DNA of 37,079 bases from NCBI RefSeq assembly GCF_023227905.1, contig NZ_JALOCF010000050.1, positions 1-37,079 on the forward strand. The letters are read 5' to 3'. This document shows positions 32,540 to 37,079 of the stretch, one piece after another. Position numbers and translations under genes: made by a program. The notes below the pieces were generated by a model. It ran no database searches and was not told the DNA's origin. It saw nothing but the letters and a program-made list of their open reading frames with translations. Numbering within the stretch: the first letter of the stretch is position 1; the number at the start of each line of letters is the position of its first letter. The stretch comes from Methylobacter sp. Its GTDB lineage: Bacteria; Pseudomonadota; Gammaproteobacteria; Methylococcales; Methylomonadaceae.

Positions 32540-33142
32540 ATGGCAAAAATTCTCGTTCTTTACTACAGCATGTACGGGCACGTAGAAACCATGGCTAAAT
32601 CGGTGGCTGAAGGTGCGGGTAGTGTCCAAGGCACTGAAGTCATCATCAAGCGTGTACCCGATCTGGTGCCGGAGGACGTGGCACGCAAGGCTGGAGCCAA
32701 GCTCGATCAGGCGGCGCCGATCGCGGCGGTGGACGAGTTGCCGGAATACGACGCTATTATTTTTGGCACGCCGACGCGCTTCGGCAACATGTGCGCGCAG
32801 ATGCGCAATTTTCTCGACCGGACCGGCAAGTTATGGGTAAACGGCAGCTTGATAGGCAAGGTCGGCAGCGTGTTCACATGTACGTCTACGCAGCACGGCG
32901 GACAGGAAACCACGATCACCTCGTTTCATTCCACATTGTTGCATCATGGCATGATCATTGTCGGCGTTCCCTATTCGTGCCAGGAAATCCTGAATATGAA
33001 CGAAATCACCGGCGGCTCGCCCTATGGAGCGGGTGCCCTTGCTGGAGCCGATAACAGCCGCCAACCGTCGGAGAACGAATTAAAAATCGCCCGTTTCCAG
33101 GGAGCCCACGTTGCCAATGTGGCTAAAAAGCAATCGGCCTGA
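32540..33142 (+). CDS. wrbA: NAD(P)H:quinone oxidoreductase WrbA
   Basis: A 200-residue flavodoxin-like protein. I start it at the ATG at 32540 with AGGGGG 6 bp upstream; the longer open frame from 32450 has no support. Signature pieces: VLYYSMYGHVETMA, FGTPTRFGNMCAQMRNFLD, STQHGGQETTI and GGSPYGAG. WrbA is a tetrameric FMN protein that reduces quinones by two electrons, protecting against oxidative stress. No operon partner. Confidence 0.95.
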   Translation: MAKILVLYYSMYGHVETMAKSVAEGAGSVQGTEVIIKRVPDLVPEDVARKAGAKLDQAAPIAAVDELPEYDAIIFGTPTRFGNMCAQMRNFLDRTGKLWVNGSLIGKVGSVFTCTSTQHGGQETTITSFHSTLLHHGMIIVGVPYSCQEILNMNEITGGSPYGAGALAGADNSRQPSENELKIARFQGAHVANVAKKQSA

Positions 33143-33363
33143 CAAGTGTTTGGGCAGGGCGGCACTACTTAAGTGTTGCGACGTGCGCTGTAAAGAACCC
33201 GTAACGCAGAGGTCCGGAATCATATCCAATTGCCACTGTTTTTCAGGGTTGCAGCTGATCTGCGCCAACATCAACGCTATGCAAAGAAATCGCAGGCTTC
33301 GTGTTACCAATAGTCCGGTATGCATCTGACAGATTCAATAAATGACCGGTTCAACCCGGTTAG

Positions 33364-34221
33364 CTACGGTTTAAAAAGTCCGCTATCGAAATCCTCAATG
33401 GCTTGCCGGATTTCTTCCTCGGTATTCATTACAAACGGTCCATAACCGGCTAACGGCTCATTGATCGGTTCGCCGTTCATGGCCAGCATAGTCGTGTCTT
33501 TAAATGCAGTCAGGGTAATCGTTTTGCCTTTTTGTTCAAAAAACGCCAACTCGGCGTCGCTCATTGTTACTGAGTTATTGATTTTTACATTGCCTTTCAA
33601 CGCAAACAGCATTGTGGTGTAGTTTTCGGGAAAATTAAGCTCAACAGTTTGCCCGGCCGGCAGGCGCAGCTCCCATAAATTAATCGGGGTATAGGTGTTT
33701 GCCGGGCCTTTAACGCCTTGATAATCGCCTGCGATAATTCGCATGATGCTGCCTTGCTCATCCAGCGTTACTGCCGGAATTTGGCTGTTGGAGATAGACT
33801 GATAGTGCGGATCGACCATCTTGTATTTTGCCGGCAGGTTGACCCAAAGCTGGATCGCTTCAAAGGTTCCGCCTCGCTGAGTAAACGCGGTGGAATGCAT
33901 CTCTTCATGCAGAAGGCCCTTGGCCGCTGTCATCCATTGCACGTCGCCGGGACAGAGCCGACCGCCATTGCCGGCGGTATCAAGATGCTCGACTTCACCT
34001 TGATAAACAAGGGTAACGGTTTCAAATCCCCGGTGCGGATGAAAGCCTACGCCTCTTGGTTTCGATGCCGGCGGAAATTCGGCGGGCCCGGCATAGTCCA
34101 GCATCAGGAACGGGCTCACTTCGGCATCCGGCGTATTGTAGGAAAACAGCGTGCGAACCGGAAAGCCGTCCCCGACCCAATGAGAATGATCGGCGCGGGT
34201 GATTCGATGTAATTGTTTCAT
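33364..34221 (-). CDS. pirin-family protein
   Basis: A 285-residue bicupin. The metal-binding block GFHPHRGFETVTLVYQGEVE (N-terminal cupin, His-x-His and Glu) and HEEMHS are present. C-terminal cupin about 170-275. Pirins bind iron; some bacterial forms oxidise quercetin, others act as redox-sensitive regulators, so the role here is open. Start ATG at 34221. It is divergent from nothing: the upstream 445 bp is a repeat-rich gap. Confidence 0.92.
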   Translation of the reverse strand: MKQLHRITRADHSHWVGDGFPVRTLFSYNTPDAEVSPFLMLDYAGPAEFPPASKPRGVGFHPHRGFETVTLVYQGEVEHLDTAGNGGRLCPGDVQWMTAAKGLLHEEMHSTAFTQRGGTFEAIQLWVNLPAKYKMVDPHYQSISNSQIPAVTLDEQGSIMRIIAGDYQGVKGPANTYTPINLWELRLPAGQTVELNFPENYTTMLFALKGNVKINNSVTMSDAELAFFEQKGKTITLTAFKDTTMLAMNGEPINEPLAGYGPFVMNTEEEIRQAIEDFDSGLFKP

Positions 34222-34274
34222 CGTTTTAGTCCTTATCGTTGATCAGCGAGATTCTTTATCGTTCCTACGCTTCT

Positions 34275-34404
34275 GAGACTGTGAAAGTATTATAAAAATC
34301 CACCTTAAAAACCTTTTAACTATTTTTAAGTTATTGATTTTTTGTTAAGTGCCGGAGTACAAACCTAGGTTTGTACTCCAAATTATTAATACTTTCACAG
34401 CCTC
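34275..34404. repeat. MITE-like inverted-repeat element, 130 bp
   Basis: Terminal inverted repeats of 18 bp (34275-34292 and 34387-34404), 17 of 18 matching. Inside is a perfect 26-bp palindrome (34354-34379) centred on CCTAGG. No coding region. The layout is that of a small non-autonomous transposable element. Confidence 0.6.
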
Positions 34405-34665
34405 TTCTGCGTGGGAATGCCGTTCCAGACGCTCTGCATTCATGCCACCCCTATAGGCTATTCCCTGCGAAAGCTCCGGTACTCGGCGCGGCATGCGGGA
34501 TTAAATTCATACCGCCGGCCGGTTGCCTCCATTTTTGCACAGCATTTATTTACCTTAGCTGCCACGCGTCGCGTGGGAGTGTAACCCCGGCCCGGCGTTA
34601 CAAACCTCGTCCGAAACGTTTAATACGGCTATCATTAAAACCTGCTTATTAATCCGGGCAGCAGG
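34405..34665. repeat. degenerate dispersed repeats before the formate dehydrogenase end
   Basis: Two pieces of the same kind: GTGGGAATGCCGTTCCAGAC with GCTCTGC (34411-34437) and a hairpin CCACGC-GTC-GCGTGG followed by GAGTGTAACCCCGG (34562-34590). From memory, such GTGGGAATGC...ACGCTCTGC sequences are dispersed in related genomes. No gene seen. Confidence 0.45.
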
Positions 34666-35865
34666 TTAATGCCTGAACTTGGCCGCTTCTTCGGAGCCGC
34701 CGGTGGTATCGCCTTCGCTGTAGGAATGAGCGCCGACTCCGGCCAATTTGCCGGCATCGACGATCAGGTATTCATCGCGGATCGGCCTGCCTTCGAACCA
34801 GCATTCCAGTACCTCCCGGACACCGGCAGCATAGCGGGCTTGCGCGGACAGGCTGGTGCCGGAAATATGCGGCGTCATGCCATGATGCGGCATGGTCCGC
34901 CACGGGTGATCTTGCGGCGCCGGTTGCGGGAACCAGACATCGCCCGCATAACCCGACAGTCGGCCGTCTTCCAAGGCGCGGGCGATCGCGTCACGGTCGC
35001 AGATTTTGCCGCGGGCGGTGTTGACGATATAAGCACCGCGTTTCATCTTGTCCAGCAACGCATCGTCGAACATGTGTTCGGTTTCCGGGTGTAACGGGCA
35101 ATTAATCGTTACGACATCGCAAACCCGCACCATCAATTCAACACTGGGATGCCAGATCAGGTTTAGTTCCTGCTCGATCTCAGGCGGCAAGCGGTGACGG
35201 TCGGTGTAATGCAGTTTGACGTCGAACGGTTTTAAGCGCCGCAGCACCGCCAGACCGATACGGCCGGCAGCGACGGTGCCGACTTCCATGCATTCCAGGT
35301 CGTAAGAGCGCGCCACACAGTCGGCGATATTCCAACCGCCTTTGACAACCCACTGATAGGATGGAATGTAATTGCGTACCAGGCTTAGAATCATCATCAC
35401 TACATGCTCGGCGACACTGATACTGTTGCAGTAGGTGATTTCGGCGACAGTAATGTTGTGATCCATTGCCGCCTGCAAGTCGATATGGTCGGAACCGATG
35501 CCTGCGGTGAGCGCCAGTTTTAGTTTCGGCGCTTTGGCGATGCGTTCGGCGGTTAGATAGGCCGGCCAGAACGGTTGCGATATGACAATGTCGGCATCGT
35601 GCAGCTCTTGATCGAAGCGCGAGTTATCGCCATCTTTATCGGAAGTCACCACCAGCGTATGGCCCAGGCTTGCCAGATAACTTCTTAAGCCCAGTGCGCC
35701 GGAAACACTGCCAAGCATCTGGCCGGGAATGAAATCGATGGACTTGGGCGTAGGGGCGGTTTGGCCGTCGGGATAAGACTTGATCTTGGGTATCGAGTCG
35801 CGAGGATAGGATTGCGGATAACCATCAATCGGATCGTCGTAAAGTACGCAAATAATTTTTGCCAT
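34666..35865 (-). CDS. fdh: NAD-dependent formate dehydrogenase
   Basis: A 399-residue D-2-hydroxyacid dehydrogenase-type enzyme, the length of bacterial methylotroph formate dehydrogenases. The NAD site is near VGTVAAGRIGLAVLRRLKPFD, with the Asp of YTDRHRLP setting NAD over NADP. Substrate-site residues of the family are in TYCNSISVAEHVVM, NTARGKICDRDAI, and TPHISGTSLSAQARYAAG. It oxidises formate to CO2, the last step of methanol or methane oxidation, giving NADH. This is the main clue that the organism is a methylotroph. No accessory or molybdenum genes are next to it, consistent with the metal-free type. Confidence 0.96.
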   Translation of the reverse strand: MAKIICVLYDDPIDGYPQSYPRDSIPKIKSYPDGQTAPTPKSIDFIPGQMLGSVSGALGLRSYLASLGHTLVVTSDKDGDNSRFDQELHDADIVISQPFWPAYLTAERIAKAPKLKLALTAGIGSDHIDLQAAMDHNITVAEITYCNSISVAEHVVMMILSLVRNYIPSYQWVVKGGWNIADCVARSYDLECMEVGTVAAGRIGLAVLRRLKPFDVKLHYTDRHRLPPEIEQELNLIWHPSVELMVRVCDVVTINCPLHPETEHMFDDALLDKMKRGAYIVNTARGKICDRDAIARALEDGRLSGYAGDVWFPQPAPQDHPWRTMPHHGMTPHISGTSLSAQARYAAGVREVLECWFEGRPIRDEYLIVDAGKLAGVGAHSYSEGDTTGGSEEAAKFRH

Positions 35866-36160
35866 TTTTCTGCCTCAGATGGTTTTATCCTAGCCAACAG
35901 TTGGCATGGAAATGCCGTTACAGGTTAGAAAAAACAAGGCATTCGTACAATATGCAAGAGTACTTACAGGCGTTTGGCCGGGCAGCGGAAAGCGTTTTGA
36001 AAAGCGGCGAAATTATGTCTGCTGAAAGTCAACAGCTGTCGGCGCCCATGGCCTCCAGTGGTTGAGCGATGATCGGATCGCGCGTTTTGGTTTTTCGTTG
36101 CTGGCGCGCTCAGCGGTGAACCGGGGGCGGGTCCAATGCTGTTTCTAAGTGCCCGGTTTT
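35866..36160. other. non-coding or weakly coding region
   Basis: About 300 bp upstream of the formate dehydrogenase gene. A 37-codon frame at 35952-36065 (MQEYLQAFGRAAESVL, ending ASSG) has an AAGG 14 bp ahead but no recognisable relation. Otherwise nothing seen; the formate dehydrogenase promoter must lie here. Confidence 0.3.
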
Positions 36161-36186
36161 CACTTAGCGCAGACACTTAGCGCAGA
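36161..36186. repeat. 13-bp tandem duplication at the hydrolase stop
   Basis: CACTTAGCGCAGA occurs twice in a row (36161-36173, 36174-36186). On the minus strand the extra copy changes the hydrolase ending: the single-copy sequence would stop at TGA after CAK, the duplicated one reads on to CLR and TAA. Confidence 0.7.
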
Positions 36187-36841
36187 CAATCGCAGCGCGT
36201 CGAGACTCATGAACCGAAAGATGATGCAGGAACCAGCCGCAGATCAGTTTTGCTTCTTCGAACAGGTGAGCCACGCCGGAAATGATCTCCAGTCGATGTT
36301 TAACCGGCAGTTGCTCGGCCGCCTGTTGATTAAGCTCGAGCGCGACTTTGTCTTCCGTGCCCAGAATCAACAGCGTAGGCGCTTTGATCCTTGCAAGATG
36401 CGACAGGGCCTGATCCGGTTGCTTGCCGCGCGACACCACCGCAGCTACCTTGTCGGCATGTGCGGTGGCGGCACCCAGCGCCGCTGCCGCGTTGGTGCTG
36501 GCTCCGAACAATCCGAGCGGCAGCGCGGCTGTTGCTGTTTGCCGGCTCAGCCAGTCAATTACGCCGATCAGCCTCTCGGTTAACAACTCGATATCGAAGC
36601 GAAATTCACGGTTGCGTTGATCGAGGTCTTCTTCCTCCGGCGTCAACAGGTCGAATAGTAAGGTGGCAATCCCGGCCTCGTTCAGGATTTCGGCGACGAA
36701 GCGATTGCGCCGGCTGAACCGGCTGCTGCCGCTCCCGTGGGCGAACACCACCAGCCCTTTCGTAGGTTTAGGAGTAATGAGAAGGCCGGCCAGGGAGAAG
36801 CCTTCAAACGCTATGCTGACATCGACAAAAGTAGGGGGTCT
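36164..36841 (-). pseudogene. alpha/beta hydrolase (dienelactone-hydrolase-like), 5' end cut by an IS
   Basis: The visible part reads from the IS junction: RPPTFVDVSIAFEGFSLAG, then VVFAHGSGSSRFSRRN, the nucleophile elbow GASTNAA (Ser), GTEDKVALELN (Asp) and GVAHLFEE (His). All three catalytic residues remain. There is no ATG, GTG or TTG between the IS end and the GTG codons at 36754 and 36751, and a TAG of the IS lies in the same frame upstream. The true start was in DNA now displaced. Starting at GTG 36751 would lose about the first strand and the conserved lead segment. Relatives are often linked to a phosphoribosyltransferase gene; none is visible here. Confidence 0.75.
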
Positions 36842-36843
36842 GG

Positions 36844-37079
36844 CAGGGCAATCGCGCTATATTTTCCTTTTCCCAAAGATCAGTTCGGCGCGATAACAAT
36901 CACTCAAACAAGCACGCAGTTTTCGTTGGCGTAGGCTGTCTTTGCTGGGGCCGTTGTTATTCAACAAATTCAAGGCCGCACGCCGGATTAATGCCAGGTT
37001 TTCCGGCGAATGATCTTTTCGGGCCCGGTTGTTGTCTTCCCCGAACTGCACATCCAATACCCAATGCTGCTGGTTCTCG
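36844..37079 (-). mobile_element. ISAs1-family insertion sequence, partial
   Basis: Right end of an insertion sequence; the remainder lies beyond the window. The outer end reads CAGGGCAATCGCGCTAT (36844-36860) on the plus strand, a CAGGG-type terminus as expected for this family. The transposase stops 13 bp inside the end. Its insertion removed the start of the neighbouring hydrolase. The target-site duplication cannot be checked because the other end is missing. Confidence 0.75.
36857..37079 (-). CDS. ISAs1-family transposase, C-terminal fragment
   Basis: 74 codons, open to the window edge. The segment HWVLDVQFGEDNNRARKDHS with PENLALIRRAALNLL is the C-terminal part of the DDE domain of ISAs1-family transposases, followed by the basic tail and TAG at 36857-36859. 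Its catalytic Asp/Glu residues further upstream are mostly outside the window. Confidence 0.85.
   Translation of the reverse strand, partial: ENQQHWVLDVQFGEDNNRARKDHSPENLALIRRAALNLLNNNGPSKDSLRQRKLRACLSDCYRAELIFGKRKI

Noticed and set aside
33080..33325. Minus-strand frame with a lipoprotein-like N-terminus
   Set aside because: It overlaps the end of wrbA on the other strand, has no family resemblance and a poor start region.
1..37079. CRISPR arrays, tRNA or rRNA genes
   Set aside because: No regularly spaced repeats or recognisable tRNA or rRNA segments were seen.

Overview
The window looks like a chromosomal stretch of a gammaproteobacterium, most likely a methylotroph or methanotroph (Methylococcales-like). 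This is inferred from a full-length NAD-dependent formate dehydrogenase (34666-35865, minus), a PhoP/PhoQ-type two-component pair, an Aas/LplT phospholipid-repair pair, and intergenic foldback repeats of a kind common in such genomes. No rRNA, tRNA or CRISPR array was seen.

Layout. 1-4431: tail of a HAD phosphatase, SppA-type signal peptide peptidase, a small secreted PepSY protein, a PhoP-like regulator and PhoQ-like kinase, and a DUF1640-like coiled-coil membrane protein. 4614-8057: sbcC, complete, on the minus strand. 8022-15354: an integrated element of about 7.3 kb bounded by 36-bp direct repeats. The left repeat is the first 12 codons of sbcC. The element carries a tyrosine integrase, an AlpA-type regulator, a DUF3987 replication-type protein with small partners, and at the sbcC end two envelope lipoprotein genes that look like cargo. 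15620-21138: aas, lplT, a UMF1-type MFS transporter and a small mobile-associated protein. 21314-25821: a 990-residue MASE1-PAS-PAS-GGDEF-EAL protein, a TetR regulator and a LysR regulator. 26004-28024: beta-carbonic anhydrase, Nudix hydrolase, Nif3-like protein. 28364-31296: a P-type metal ATPase with a TPCPL motif, a VIT/CCC1 transporter and a GIY-YIG protein, translated in close succession. 31586-35865: family 5 uracil-DNA glycosylase, WrbA, pirin, formate dehydrogenase. 36164-37079: an alpha/beta hydrolase whose 5' end was cut off by an ISAs1-family insertion that runs off the window.

The most interesting part is the integrated element. It is inserted exactly at the sbcC start codon. The sbcC frame is rebuilt from the att copy with only a silent difference between the two copies, and sbcC is separated from its native upstream region. 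That region holds a perfect TATAAT -10 hexamer, which now points into the element toward the integrase. The element has repeated integrase-arm-like sites, a G-quadruplex motif beside attR, a cluster of inverted TGCTAAT repeats that could be an origin, an orphan plus-strand terminator suggesting a small RNA, and an OmpH/Skp-like lipoprotein paired with an Sbal_3080-like lipoprotein. Similar small satellite-like elements often carry anti-phage or exclusion genes there, so this pair is the best candidate for an undescribed system. That role is inference only.
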